Assembly: GCA_041918615.1 (NCBI GenBank)
Contig: JAYRVH010000030.1
Span: 186,001-250,000, forward strand
Direction: 5' to 3'
DNA: 64,000 bases
Origin: JAEUJM01 sp041918615
GTDB taxonomy: Bacteria > Actinomycetota > Acidimicrobiia > Acidimicrobiales > DATDAH01
Shown here piece after piece: positions 42,046 to 49,917 of the stretch. Each line of letters starts with the position of its first letter. The first letter of the stretch is position 1. The position numbers and the translations under genes were made by a program. The notes under the pieces are model-generated. The model was not told the origin of the DNA, made no database searches, and was given only the letters and a program-made list of their open reading frames with translations.

Positions 42046-42231
42046 CTAGTTGGCGGAGAGCGCCTCTTCGGCGATCGGGGCCGACGGGGCGCGGAGGAGG
42101 GAGCGGACATCGAGCAGCAGGTCGGCCACTTCGTTGGTGGACACGAGGGAGCGGTGCTGCATGTCGCCGAGACCCTGATCGATGAGCGCCAGCGCTTCAC
42201 TGATCATGTCGATTTCCTGCGTCTCGGTCAT
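42046..42231 (-). CDS. Small helical protein, 61 aa
   Basis: Unrecognised 61-aa acidic, helical protein (EIDMISEALALIDQGL, then STNEVADLLLDVRSLL). The ATG at 42231 has an ideal GGAGGT 5 nt upstream, which decides the start over a GTG at 42315 that would add a Cys-containing extension. It stands alone, convergent with the WS/DGAT gene. The 186 bp before it hold a TAAGGT box (42343-42348, minus strand) and no other gene. Confidence 0.65.
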   Translation of the reverse strand: MTETQEIDMISEALALIDQGLGDMQHRSLVSTNEVADLLLDVRSLLRAPSAPIAEEALSAN

Positions 42232-42417
42232 TGCTACCTCCGCGAGTCGGGCTGAGAGCGTGTCGCACCTGCTACAACTCCATCGCCCGAGCGGGTGTTC
42301 CGTGACTGTCGTCACGACGCTGCCCTGGGGCTTGGTCCAACCTTACCCATGGTGCAGCCGCCGCAAGCCCCATGTTCGATGAATTCCGTGTTTCCCACCG
42401 CAGTAGCTTCATCGGCC

Positions 42418-43407
42418 ATGGACACCGGAACCGAAGCACTGGGCCTGACCTTCGCCAGCTTCATGAACCTCGGCCCCCAGGCCGCGGTGACCGCCGCCAC
42501 CCGGGCCGCCGAGTTGGGCTACCGCTCGTTCTGGACGGCCGAGACCACGGGTCCCGAGGCCTTCTCGCTGCTCGCCGCCGCCGGCGCGGCCGCGCCCGGC
42601 CTCGACCTGGGCACGGGCGTCCTGGCCCTCCAGCTGCGCACCCCGATGGTGGTGGCCATGGCCGGCGCCACGTTGCAGGCGCTGCACCCCGAACAGGACA
42701 TCATCTTGGGCGTCGGCATCTCGTCGCCGGTGGTCACCCAGCGCTGGCACGGCGTGCCCTACGGCGAACGCCCGCTCGCCAGGGTGCGCGAGTACGTCAC
42801 CCTCCTGAAGGCGTGCCTGTCGGGCGAGCCGGTCACCTTCGCCGGCGACTTCTACGAGTGCTCGAAGTTCCGCCTCGGCGTCCGCCTGGGCGAGCGGCGA
42901 CCGAAGGTGGTCGTCGGCGCGCTGAACCCCGCCATGCTCGCCCTCGCCGGCGAGGCGGCCGACGGGGTGCTGCTCAACTACCTGCCCGCGACCCACGTGC
43001 CCTGGTCGGTCGAGCAGGTGCGCAAAGGCGGCGACGCCGACATCTACGCCTACGTCCATGCCGGTGTCTGCGAGCGCGAGGACGGCATCGAGTACGCACG
43101 GCGCGACCTGTTCTCGTACGCGGTGGTGGACGCCTACGCCGCGAACTTCGAGCGGGCGGGATTCGGCGACGACGTGGCCGCCATACGCGAGCGCCACGCC
43201 GCCAAGGACCGAGAGGGTGCCGTGGCGGCCGTGTCCGACGCCTTCGTGGACGCCATCGACGTGATGGGTGACCCCGCCCAAGTGCGGGCCACCGTCGAGG
43301 CCTACGTGGCCGCGGGCGTCGACGTCCCCGTGCTGATGCCCCTCCCCTGGGGCCCCGACCGAATGGGTGTCGTCGACGCCACCATGCGCGCCGCCATCGG
43401 CGCCTGA
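42418..43407 (+). CDS. LLM-class F420-dependent oxidoreductase, copy 2
   Basis: A 329-aa luciferase-like F420 protein resembling the TIGR03857-type actinobacterial group. LGYRSFWTAETTGPEAFSLL, the strand LDLGTGVLALQLRTPMVVA and ILGVGISSPVV are characteristic blocks. Substrate unknown. The ATG at 42418 is 8 nt after TAGCTT; an ATG at 42376 would add 14 residues but lies before the likely transcription start. Confidence 0.88.
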   Translation: MDTGTEALGLTFASFMNLGPQAAVTAATRAAELGYRSFWTAETTGPEAFSLLAAAGAAAPGLDLGTGVLALQLRTPMVVAMAGATLQALHPEQDIILGVGISSPVVTQRWHGVPYGERPLARVREYVTLLKACLSGEPVTFAGDFYECSKFRLGVRLGERRPKVVVGALNPAMLALAGEAADGVLLNYLPATHVPWSVEQVRKGGDADIYAYVHAGVCEREDGIEYARRDLFSYAVVDAYAANFERAGFGDDVAAIRERHAAKDREGAVAAVSDAFVDAIDVMGDPAQVRATVEAYVAAGVDVPVLMPLPWGPDRMGVVDATMRAAIGA

Positions 43408-43435
43408 AGCGGTCCGCGGCACTCGGACGCGGTTC

Positions 43436-43466
43436 TGTAGATCTCAGCGCATGCACAATGTAGACT
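43436..43466 (+). promoter_or_regulatory. Promoter and possible operator of the toxin-antitoxin pair
   Basis: TAGACT (43461-43466) ends 6 nt before the antitoxin ATG. The hexamer TGTAGA occurs at 43436-43441 and again at 43459-43464, 23 bp apart (about two helical turns), on the same strand; a ribbon-helix-helix antitoxin could bind these as paired half-sites. Confidence 0.45.
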
Positions 43467-43472
43467 TGGGGG

Positions 43473-43709
43473 ATGGCCACCACCACGATTCGGGTCGACA
43501 CCACGACCCACGCCCAGCTCACCGAGCTGAGCAGAGCCACCGGCCAGTCGCTCATCGACACCGTGCGCGACGCAGCCGAGGCGCTCCGCCGCCAGCGTTT
43601 CGCCCAACAGGTCTCGGCCGAGCTCAGCGATCTTCGGGACGATCCGGTCGCGTGGGAGGCGTACCTGGCGGACGCCGCGGCGACCTCAGTGGCTGATGGC
43701 GTCGATTGA
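43473..43709 (+). CDS. Ribbon-helix-helix antitoxin (MazE-like)
   Basis: A 78-aa protein whose first 45 residues (TTTIRVDTTTHAQLTELSRATGQSLIDTV) have the strand-helix-helix pattern of Arc/MetJ DNA-binding antitoxins. The acidic tail (LRDDPVAWEAYLADAA) would wrap the toxin. It overlaps the toxin gene by 14 bp, usual for type II pairs where the antitoxin is translated first. Leaderless start 6 nt after TAGACT. Autorepression is likely by analogy with the family. Confidence 0.85.
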   Translation: MATTTIRVDTTTHAQLTELSRATGQSLIDTVRDAAEALRRQRFAQQVSAELSDLRDDPVAWEAYLADAAATSVADGVD

Positions 43710-44034
43710 CGACCTGTGGCTGGTCGACTTCGGTAGGCCCCACCCGGGCGAGCCGGCGTCGCATCGACCTGCCGTCGTGCTCGGGCCACCCGAGGCGTTC
43801 GGTCCGACCTTCCCGTTCGTGATCCTGGCTCCGCTGACCACCACCGACCGCGGCCTGTCGCTCCACGTCGAGGTCGAGCCGCACGAGGCGACGGGGCTCG
43901 ACGAGATCAGCTACGTCCAGTGCGAGCTCATCCGGTCGGTCAACCGACGTCGCCTCGTCCACCGACTCGGCGTCGTCGACCCACACACGAGCCGGCAGGT
44001 CGCCACCATCGCCAAGACGCTGCTCGGCCACTGA
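43696..44034 (+). CDS. mazF: MazF/PemK-family toxin endoribonuclease
   Basis: A 112-aa toxin of the MazF/CcdB fold, a sequence-specific mRNA interferase. Family features are the N-terminal VDFGRPHPGEPASHRPAVVLG, with the basic residue before PAVVL, the TTTDRGLSLHVEVEP strand pair and CELIRSVNRRRL near residue 75. The length fits. It is intact, with no sign of decay, and sits in ordinary chromosomal context and not in a mobile region. Cleavage specificity cannot be predicted. Confidence 0.88.
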   Translation: MASIDDLWLVDFGRPHPGEPASHRPAVVLGPPEAFGPTFPFVILAPLTTTDRGLSLHVEVEPHEATGLDEISYVQCELIRSVNRRRLVHRLGVVDPHTSRQVATIAKTLLGH

Positions 44035-44075
44035 CGCCGCGAACGCCGCCGCCCATCGACGCCTGGGTGACCAAC

Positions 44076-44093
44076 ACCGGACCGAGGGCCGGT
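44076..44093. terminator. Weak hairpin between toxin gene and SnoaL-like gene
   Basis: ACCGG (44076-44080) and CCGGT (44089-44093) pair across an 8-nt loop between converging stop codons. Short stem and no T-run, so only a candidate. Confidence 0.3.
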
Positions 44094-44098
44094 AGGGC

Positions 44099-45040
44099 TC
44101 AGTCGACGGTCAGATCCAGGCCCTCGGGTAGCTCGCCGCCGGCTTCGACCCAGGCCAGGATCACGTCGGGGAACTCGCGGGGGTTGTAGACGTCCTCCTC
44201 GTAGGACCACTGGCCGTTGCCGGCGTAGTGGAGGATGCACAGGGTGGGCACGTCGAAGTGGGCGTCGCCGCCGCTGGGGTCGGGCAGGCGGTTCTGGCAC
44301 CAGAACACCAGCCGGTTGCCGTCGACCATCCACCACTCGTAGGGGAACTCCATTGCCGGGAAGGGCTGCATCACACCCTTGATCCAGGCCCGGATCTCCT
44401 CACGCCCGTTGAACTTGCCGTAGTGGTGCTCGAAGTACCGGGCGTCGGGGGTGAACTGGTCGGCCCACGGGTCCCAGTCGCCTGTGGCCACCGCGGTGCG
44501 GGCCCGGTCCTTGTAGCGCTCGAACTCGGCGAGGATCTCCTTGCGAGGGAAGACCGTGGCGACCGGGTCGGGCGTGTAACCAGGGATACCGGTGAGCGAC
44601 GGGTCGGGCGGGGTCTCCCGCCGGCCGCCGGCCTCGAGCCAGTCACCGAAGACCTGCTCGGCGTGGGCCGGGTTGTACTCGTCCTCCTCGTGGTCCCACT
44701 TGCCGTCACCGGCGTAGTGGATGATCGAGACGTTGGGGAACCGGTACGGGGTGTCGCCGCCGGCGGGGTCGGGCAGGTTGTTCCAGATGTAGAACACCAC
44801 CCGGTCGCCCTCGATCACCCACCAGTCGATCGAGAACGTCATGGCCGGGTAGTCGGCCATGCACGACACGATCCACCCCTCGATCTCGGCCTTGCCCGTG
44901 AACGTGCCCAGGTAGTGCTCGACGTAGTTGGCGTCGTCGGTGAAGAGCCCCGCCCATGCCGGCCAGTCGCGCTCGTGCGCCCCCAGTCGCATGAACTCGT
45001 CGAACGCGGCCCGGACCTCTGCTTCAGGATGTTCCCCCAT
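44099..45040 (-). CDS. Duplicated SnoaL/NTF2-like protein
   Basis: A 313-aa protein made of two SnoaL-like cone-shaped domains. Each half holds a matching block: WAGLFTDDANYVEHYLG-x-FTGKAEI near 28-50 and WADQFTPDARYFEHHYG-x-FNGREEI near 190-212, followed in each by IHYAG or LHYAG. Such domains bind small hydrophobic ligands or act as isomerases or lyases. The first ATG that fits the domain (45040) lies 7 nt after TAGCGT, so leaderless. The divergent SDR gene could be a metabolic partner. Confidence 0.85.
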   Translation of the reverse strand: MGEHPEAEVRAAFDEFMRLGAHERDWPAWAGLFTDDANYVEHYLGTFTGKAEIEGWIVSCMADYPAMTFSIDWWVIEGDRVVFYIWNNLPDPAGGDTPYRFPNVSIIHYAGDGKWDHEEDEYNPAHAEQVFGDWLEAGGRRETPPDPSLTGIPGYTPDPVATVFPRKEILAEFERYKDRARTAVATGDWDPWADQFTPDARYFEHHYGKFNGREEIRAWIKGVMQPFPAMEFPYEWWMVDGNRLVFWCQNRLPDPSGGDAHFDVPTLCILHYAGNGQWSYEEDVYNPREFPDVILAWVEAGGELPEGLDLTVD

Positions 45041-45078
45041 CCCGCCGACGCTAGTGCGCACGGGGCACGGCATCTTGG

Positions 45079-45101
45079 CTGTCACACCGCACGTCTACGA
45101 T
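45079..45101 (+). promoter_or_regulatory. RecA-NDp-like promoter of a SDR gene
   Basis: CTGTCACAC (45079-45087), 8-nt spacer, TACGAT (45096-45101), then 7 nt to the ATG at 45109. Same spacing and same CAC variant as the site before the RecB-family nuclease. Confidence 0.5.
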
Positions 45102-45108
45102 CGCCACC

Positions 45109-45930
45109 ATGGAGTTGCGCGACAAGGTCGTGGTGGTCACCGGTGGGGCCAACGGCATCGGGCGCGCCCTGTGCCGCCGCTTCGCCGCCGAAGGGGTGCG
45201 GGGCCTCGCCGTGGCCGACCTGGACGGCAACGGGGCCGCCACGGTGGCCGGGGAACTGGGCGAGGTGGCCCTCGGCCTCGAGACCAACGTGGCCCTCGAG
45301 GCCGACATCGTGCGCCTGGTCGAGACCACCGAGGACCGTTGGGGGCCCGTCGACCTGTTCTGCTCGAACGCGGGCATCGGGTTCCCGGTAGGTGGGGTCG
45401 AGGCACCCAACGAGGGGTGGCAGCAGATATGGGACGTCAACGTGATGGCCCACGTGTATGCCGCCCGGGCCGTTCTTCCCGCCATGATCGCCCGCGGCGA
45501 GGGCTATCTCTTGAACACCGCGTCCGCCGCGGGCCTGCTCACCAACCTGGGCGCCGGCCCCTACTCGGTCACCAAGCACGCCGCGGTGGGCCTGGCCGAG
45601 TGGCTGTCGATCACCCACGGCGACCAGGGCATCAAGGTGTCGTGCCTGTGCCCGCAGGGGGTGCGCACCAACATGCTGCTGGGCGGCCAGGGCATGGGCG
45701 GCACGTCGTCCGGATCACAGGCCGAGCTGGCAGGGGCGGTCGTGCTGGCCCAGGGTGCCATCGAGCCCGAGGACTGTGCCGAGGCGGTGGTGGCCGGCCT
45801 GGCCGCCGAGCAGTTCCTGATCCTGCCCCACCCCGAGGTGCTCGACTACTTCCAGGCCAAGGCCGCCGACTACGACCGCTGGCTGGGCGGCATGCGCAAG
45901 CTGGCCCGCCGGATCGGGGGTGGTTCGTGA
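45109..45930 (+). CDS. Short-chain dehydrogenase/reductase
   Basis: A 273-aa classical SDR. TGGANGIG is near 11-18, SNAG near 87-90, the serine in NTASAAG and the catalytic YSVTK near 150-154. Substrate unknown. It differs from the two HSD17B4-like SDRs in lacking the DLGG insert. Leaderless start after TACGAT. Its stop overlaps the next gene as GTGA. Confidence 0.9.
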   Translation: MELRDKVVVVTGGANGIGRALCRRFAAEGVRGLAVADLDGNGAATVAGELGEVALGLETNVALEADIVRLVETTEDRWGPVDLFCSNAGIGFPVGGVEAPNEGWQQIWDVNVMAHVYAARAVLPAMIARGEGYLLNTASAAGLLTNLGAGPYSVTKHAAVGLAEWLSITHGDQGIKVSCLCPQGVRTNMLLGGQGMGGTSSGSQAELAGAVVLAQGAIEPEDCAEAVVAGLAAEQFLILPHPEVLDYFQAKAADYDRWLGGMRKLARRIGGGS

Positions 45931-46238
45931 GCCGCTCGCCGGCGCGCCCGGCCGCCGCGCCGCCCGCCGACCCCTCGGTCGACTCGCGGCTCGCAGCCGT
46001 CGGCCTGCGCCCGGGTGACCGCGTGCGGTTCCGTCGCCGCGACGGCGGGCGGTGGCACGAGGGCGTCGTCGATCGGCTCGAACGCGACGGCAGCGTCGGC
46101 CTGCACGACGCCAAGGGCGCGGCGCGGGCCATCCCCCTCGACCGGCTCGAGGTCCGTACCACGGGCCCCCGCGGCGCGGCTGGCTGGGAAGCGGGCGCGG
46201 ATCGCGCCGCCCGCAGCGAACAACTGAGGTTGCTGTGA
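45927..46238 (+). CDS. Small SH3/Tudor-like beta protein
   Basis: A 103-aa protein. After a Pro/Ala-rich start, residues 25-78 (LRPGDRVRFRRRDGGRWHEGVVDRLERDGSVGLHD) read as a five-strand SH3- or Tudor-like barrel, often RNA- or protein-binding. The GTG overlaps the SDR stop and its own stop overlaps the next start (both GTGA), so three genes are translated as a chain. No family name can be given from sequence alone. Confidence 0.7.
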   Translation: MSRSPARPAAAPPADPSVDSRLAAVGLRPGDRVRFRRRDGGRWHEGVVDRLERDGSVGLHDAKGAARAIPLDRLEVRTTGPRGAAGWEAGADRAARSEQLRLL

Positions 46239-48067
46239 TCCGACCCCGCACCGCAATCCGTCGAGCCCTGGCCGTTGTCGGCGCTCTGGTCGCACTGTCA
46301 CTCGCCCTGGGGGGCTGCAGCATCCCCGAGACCCGTGGGTTCGACATCACCCACGTCGACACCGAGGCGGTGCTCAACCCCGACGGCTCGATGGACGTGG
46401 TCGAACGGGCCACCTACGACTTCACGGGCGACTTCTCGGTGGGCACCCGCAACTTCGAGTCGGCGGGCTTCGACTACACGATCACCGGCATCCAGGCCAC
46501 CGAGGACGGCCGGCCGCTGCCCGAAGTCACCAACACGCCCACCCTCTTCGAGTGGGACCTCGACGGCCGCCCCGCGGGCGCCCCCTCCACCTCGGGCACC
46601 CACACGTACGAGCTGCGCTACACCGTCGAGGGCGCCGCCCAGGTCCACCCCGACGTGGCCGAGCTGTACTGGAACTGGATCGGCACCACCTCGCCCGGCA
46701 CCGACCGCCTCGACGTCGACCTCGCGGTGCCCGGCCCGGGCCGCCAGGTCCGGGCCTGGGCCCACGGCCCCCTCAACGGCCGCATCGACCGGGTCGGCGA
46801 CCACATCGTCCTCGGGGTCGACGACGTGCCGCCCAACCAGTTCGTCGACACGCGGGTGCTGGTCCCCGCCGACCGGTTCACCGTCGAGCCCACCGGCGAG
46901 CCGGTCGAGGACCAGATCGTGGCCGAGGAGACCCGCCTGGCCGAGCTCGCCAACCAGCAGCGCAAGGCCGCCGCCGAGCAGGCCGACCGCGAGCGCCAGA
47001 TCCGCCTGTTCTTCAACATCATCACCCCCTTCGTCATCGCCGGGGGCTGGCTGGTGTTCTTCCTGGTGTGGCGCAAGTGGGGCAAGGAGCCACCCGCGCC
47101 ACCCGACCTGGGCGACTACTGGCGCGAGGTCCCCGACGACCCGCCCGCGGTGGCGGTCGCCCTGCTTTCGTGGGGCACGGTCAGCCCCACCGCGTTCGCG
47201 GCCACCACGGTCGACCTGGCCCAACGAGGGTTCCTCACCATCACCGAGACGCCGGGCGAGGGCGGGCTGTTCGGCAACAAGACCGAGTACCGCTTCGACT
47301 GGAAGGGCAGGGACGCATCGAAGCTGCTGTCGTTCGAGCGCGATCTGCTGGGCACCCTGTTCCAGGGCGGCCAGACGATCACCCAGTCCGAGTTCACCGC
47401 GTGGGCCCGCGCCCACCAGAGCGAGTCGGCCAAGTTCTGGACGCGTTTCCAGACGCAGGTGGGCACCGAGCTCAACCGGCGCAACTACATCGCGCGCAAT
47501 CGCCCGGCCCCGTACCTGATCCACATCGCCACGGCGGTCGTCGTGGGCCTGTGCGGGTTCATCGCGTTCGCCAATACGAGCGAGGCGATCGGCGGGGCGG
47601 CCATGGCTTCGGCGGTGGGGCTGTTGTGCGTCACGCCCCTGCTGCGCCAGCGGACGCCGGCGGGCGGCGAGCGCTTCGCCCAGTGGAGTGGCCTCAAGCG
47701 CTTCCTGGCCGACTTCAGCCGCCTCGACGAGGCCGTCTCCGGCGACATGATCATCTACGAGCGCTACCTGGTCGCATCGGTGGCCCTCGGAGTGGCCGAC
47801 CAGCTCATCGACGGGCTCAAGGCCAAACTCCCGGCCGAGGTGGACCAGACCCAGCTGGCCCCCTGGTACGTCGGCCACTCGGTGGGCGGCATGGGCGGCG
47901 GCCTGGGGTCGATGACCTCCCTGGGTTCGTTCGCCTCCAACTTCGGCACCAAGGCCACCACCAGCTTCACCCCGCCCAGCAGCAGCAGCTCGTCGGGCTT
48001 CAGCGGCGGCGGATTCTCTTCGGGCGGGGGCGGGGGCGGCGGCGGCGGGGGCTTCGGCGCCCGGTGA
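46235..48067 (+). CDS. DUF2207-family membrane protein, possible lipoprotein
   Basis: A 610-aa protein. Residues 1-27 form a signal peptide ending in LALGGC, so C28 may be lipidated. The DUF2207 extracellular beta domain (TYDFTGDFSVGTRNFES onward) spans about 40-230; a membrane segment near 256-275 and a second hydrophobic pair near 430-465 follow; the tail is Ser- then Gly-rich (about 580-610), as in other DUF2207 proteins. Function unknown. GTGA overlap with the preceding gene. Confidence 0.88.
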   Translation: MIRPRTAIRRALAVVGALVALSLALGGCSIPETRGFDITHVDTEAVLNPDGSMDVVERATYDFTGDFSVGTRNFESAGFDYTITGIQATEDGRPLPEVTNTPTLFEWDLDGRPAGAPSTSGTHTYELRYTVEGAAQVHPDVAELYWNWIGTTSPGTDRLDVDLAVPGPGRQVRAWAHGPLNGRIDRVGDHIVLGVDDVPPNQFVDTRVLVPADRFTVEPTGEPVEDQIVAEETRLAELANQQRKAAAEQADRERQIRLFFNIITPFVIAGGWLVFFLVWRKWGKEPPAPPDLGDYWREVPDDPPAVAVALLSWGTVSPTAFAATTVDLAQRGFLTITETPGEGGLFGNKTEYRFDWKGRDASKLLSFERDLLGTLFQGGQTITQSEFTAWARAHQSESAKFWTRFQTQVGTELNRRNYIARNRPAPYLIHIATAVVVGLCGFIAFANTSEAIGGAAMASAVGLLCVTPLLRQRTPAGGERFAQWSGLKRFLADFSRLDEAVSGDMIIYERYLVASVALGVADQLIDGLKAKLPAEVDQTQLAPWYVGHSVGGMGGGLGSMTSLGSFASNFGTKATTSFTPPSSSSSSGFSGGGFSSGGGGGGGGGGFGAR

Positions 48068-48112
48068 GCATCCCGCACTCTCCTCGCCGCGGCCCTTCCG
48101 GCCGGTGGCCGC

Positions 48113-49237
48113 GTGGCTGACGACCCGACACTGACGGTCTACGAAGCCCAGGCCGAGCGCTGGCGGGCCGAGCGTGAGCCGCCCGACCGGTCCCCCGCCC
48201 AGGCCTTCGGCGAACGGGTCGCCACGGCCCGAGAGGCGGGGGCCGCCGCCCCCGGCCTGGCCCCGCCGGACGGGCCCGTGGCGGACCTGGGTTGTGGGCC
48301 GGGCTGGTTCACCGCCGACCTGGGCCGTCCCGCCGTCGCGCTCGACTACGCCGCCGCCATGGTCGACCTGGTGCCCGAGTTCGCGCCCGAGGCCCTACGG
48401 GTGCAGGCATCGATCGACGCCCTCCCGTTCCGTCGGAACGCGCTGGGCGGGGCCTACGCGAACAAGAGCTACGTCCACGTCGCCCAGTCGGCGGTGCCCC
48501 TGGCCCTGGCCGACCTGCACCGAACCCTCGCCGTCGGCGCACCGTTCGAGCTGCTGGTGTTCGAGGGCGACGTCGAACTGGCCCCCAACGACAACGACGA
48601 ATTTCCCGGACGCGAGTTCTCGAAGTGGCCCGAGGAGCGCCTCGTCGACGTGGTCACCGGCGCGGGGTTCACGGTCGAGGCGGTCCACGGTGGCGGCGGT
48701 ACGGCGAGGCGCTCCGGGTTCCGGGTCACGGCCACCCGTGCCCGCACGCTGCCCGACACCGTCGGGCCGAGCATGCGTCTGCTCGTGTGCGGCCTGAACC
48801 CCAGCGTCTACTCGGCCGATACCGGCATCGGCTTCGCCCGGCCCGGCAACCGCTACTGGCCCGCCGCCCTCGCCGCCGGGCTCGTCACCCGCGACCGCGA
48901 TCCCTCCGACGCCCTGCGGTCCCACGGCATCGGCATGACCGATGTGGTCAAGCGGGCCACGGCCCGTGCCGACGAGCTCGACCCCCACGAGTACCGCACC
49001 GGCATGGCCCGCATCGAGCGCCTGGTCGCCTGGCTCGGGCCCGGCGCCGTGTGCTTCGTCGGCCTCGCCGGCTGGCGGACGGCAGTGGACCGCACAGCGG
49101 TCGCCGGCATCCAGCCGAAGACGCTGGGCGGAGCGCCGGTCTACGTGATGCCGTCGACCAGCGGCCTCAACGCCCACTCGTCCCTCGGCGACCTCACCGA
49201 CCACCTGGCGTCCGCGATTCGGCTGGCCGGGCCCTGA
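48113..49237 (+). CDS. Fusion: class I methyltransferase and Mug/TDG-type DNA glycosylase
   Basis: A 374-aa two-domain protein. Residues 1-212 are a SAM-dependent methyltransferase with motif I ADLGCGPG (57-64) and the acidic VALDYAAAM. Residues 221-374 are a mismatch-specific uracil/thymine DNA glycosylase: GLNPS (227-231, catalytic Asn), FARPGNRYWP (241-250) and STSGLNAHSS near the C-terminus, which matches the family's PSGLNAH loop. The linker is short and the reading frame continuous, so the fusion looks genuine. Base-excision repair of G:U or G:T mismatches is expected for the second half; the methyl acceptor is unknown. Start GTG 48113, 45 bp after the DUF2207 gene. Confidence 0.85.
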   Translation: MADDPTLTVYEAQAERWRAEREPPDRSPAQAFGERVATAREAGAAAPGLAPPDGPVADLGCGPGWFTADLGRPAVALDYAAAMVDLVPEFAPEALRVQASIDALPFRRNALGGAYANKSYVHVAQSAVPLALADLHRTLAVGAPFELLVFEGDVELAPNDNDEFPGREFSKWPEERLVDVVTGAGFTVEAVHGGGGTARRSGFRVTATRARTLPDTVGPSMRLLVCGLNPSVYSADTGIGFARPGNRYWPAALAAGLVTRDRDPSDALRSHGIGMTDVVKRATARADELDPHEYRTGMARIERLVAWLGPGAVCFVGLAGWRTAVDRTAVAGIQPKTLGGAPVYVMPSTSGLNAHSSLGDLTDHLASAIRLAGP

Positions 49238-49250
49238 GGAAGTCGCGGCG

Positions 49251-49895
49251 TCAACGTCCTCGGGCCCAGTCGTGCCAGCTCTCGGCCAACTGGGGCACGG
49301 CCAGAAGCTCGGGCGCCCGCTGGCGCGCCGTGCTGTAGATCACGCCGACATCGCGGACCGTGAGGCCATGGTCGGGTCGGTCGACCACCTCGACGACATC
49401 GCCGGAGCCCACGTCGCCCTCGCGGACGATCCGCAGATATGCGCCCCAGCGGGCCGCGGCCGTGAAGCGACGCTGGAAACCGGGCTCGTCCATCCGGGCC
49501 GTCAGCTTCCAGCACGGCAGCCGCGGCTCGGACACCTCGAGCAGCGCGGTGCCCACACGCCACCGCTCACCGATCGCGGCGCCGGTCACGTCGACACCGG
49601 CGGTGGTGAGGTTCTCGCCGAAGGTGCCTGCGGGGACCGCCCGGCCCAGCTCGGCCGCCCACCACTCGTTGTCCTCGGACGCATAGCTGTAGACCGCCTT
49701 GTCGGGCCCGCCGTGCACGGTGCGGTCGGCCTGGTCGTCACCGGCCAGGTTCACGCCACGCACCGCCACGCGGCCCTCGACGGGCTTCTTCCAGATGGCC
49801 GACGTCGAGGTACGCGCCCCGGCGGTGATGGGGTGCGGCACGCCCACGTTCACCGACACCACTCGACTGTTCCCCGACCCGTCGGCACGCTCCAT
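49251..49895 (-). CDS. MOSC-domain protein, YiiM-like, copy 2
   Basis: A 214-aa MOSC protein with the C-terminal three-helix domain of E. coli YiiM relatives. HGGPDKAVYSYASED is at 61-75, GENLTT at 93-98 and the sulfur-carrying cysteine is C128 in EPRLPCWKL. YiiM reduces N-hydroxylated bases with molybdenum cofactor; this one may do so too. The ATG is 6 nt after TACGGT, which overlaps the -10 box of the divergent gene. Confidence 0.88.
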   Translation of the reverse strand: MERADGSGNSRVVSVNVGVPHPITAGARTSTSAIWKKPVEGRVAVRGVNLAGDDQADRTVHGGPDKAVYSYASEDNEWWAAELGRAVPAGTFGENLTTAGVDVTGAAIGERWRVGTALLEVSEPRLPCWKLTARMDEPGFQRRFTAAARWGAYLRIVREGDVGSGDVVEVVDRPDHGLTVRDVGVIYSTARQRAPELLAVPQLAESWHDWARGR

Positions 49896-49917
49896 GGCGA
49901 CACCGTAGGGTCAACAC
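49896..49917. promoter_or_regulatory. 22-bp divergent promoter with overlapping -10 boxes
   Basis: The whole gap between two divergent ATG codons is 22 bp. Plus-strand TAGGGT (49906-49911) and minus-strand TACGGT (49907-49902) share the TA at 49906-49907, and each lies exactly 6 nt from its start codon. Confidence 0.65.

Noticed and set aside
42261..42280. TGTCGCAC near 42261 as a further damage-type promoter
   Set aside because: The following TACAAC is only 4 nt away, not 8, and no start codon lies nearby on that strand.
42232..42315. N-terminal extension of the 61-aa protein from GTG 42315
   Set aside because: The ATG at 42231 has a perfect GGAGGT and the extension does not look coded.
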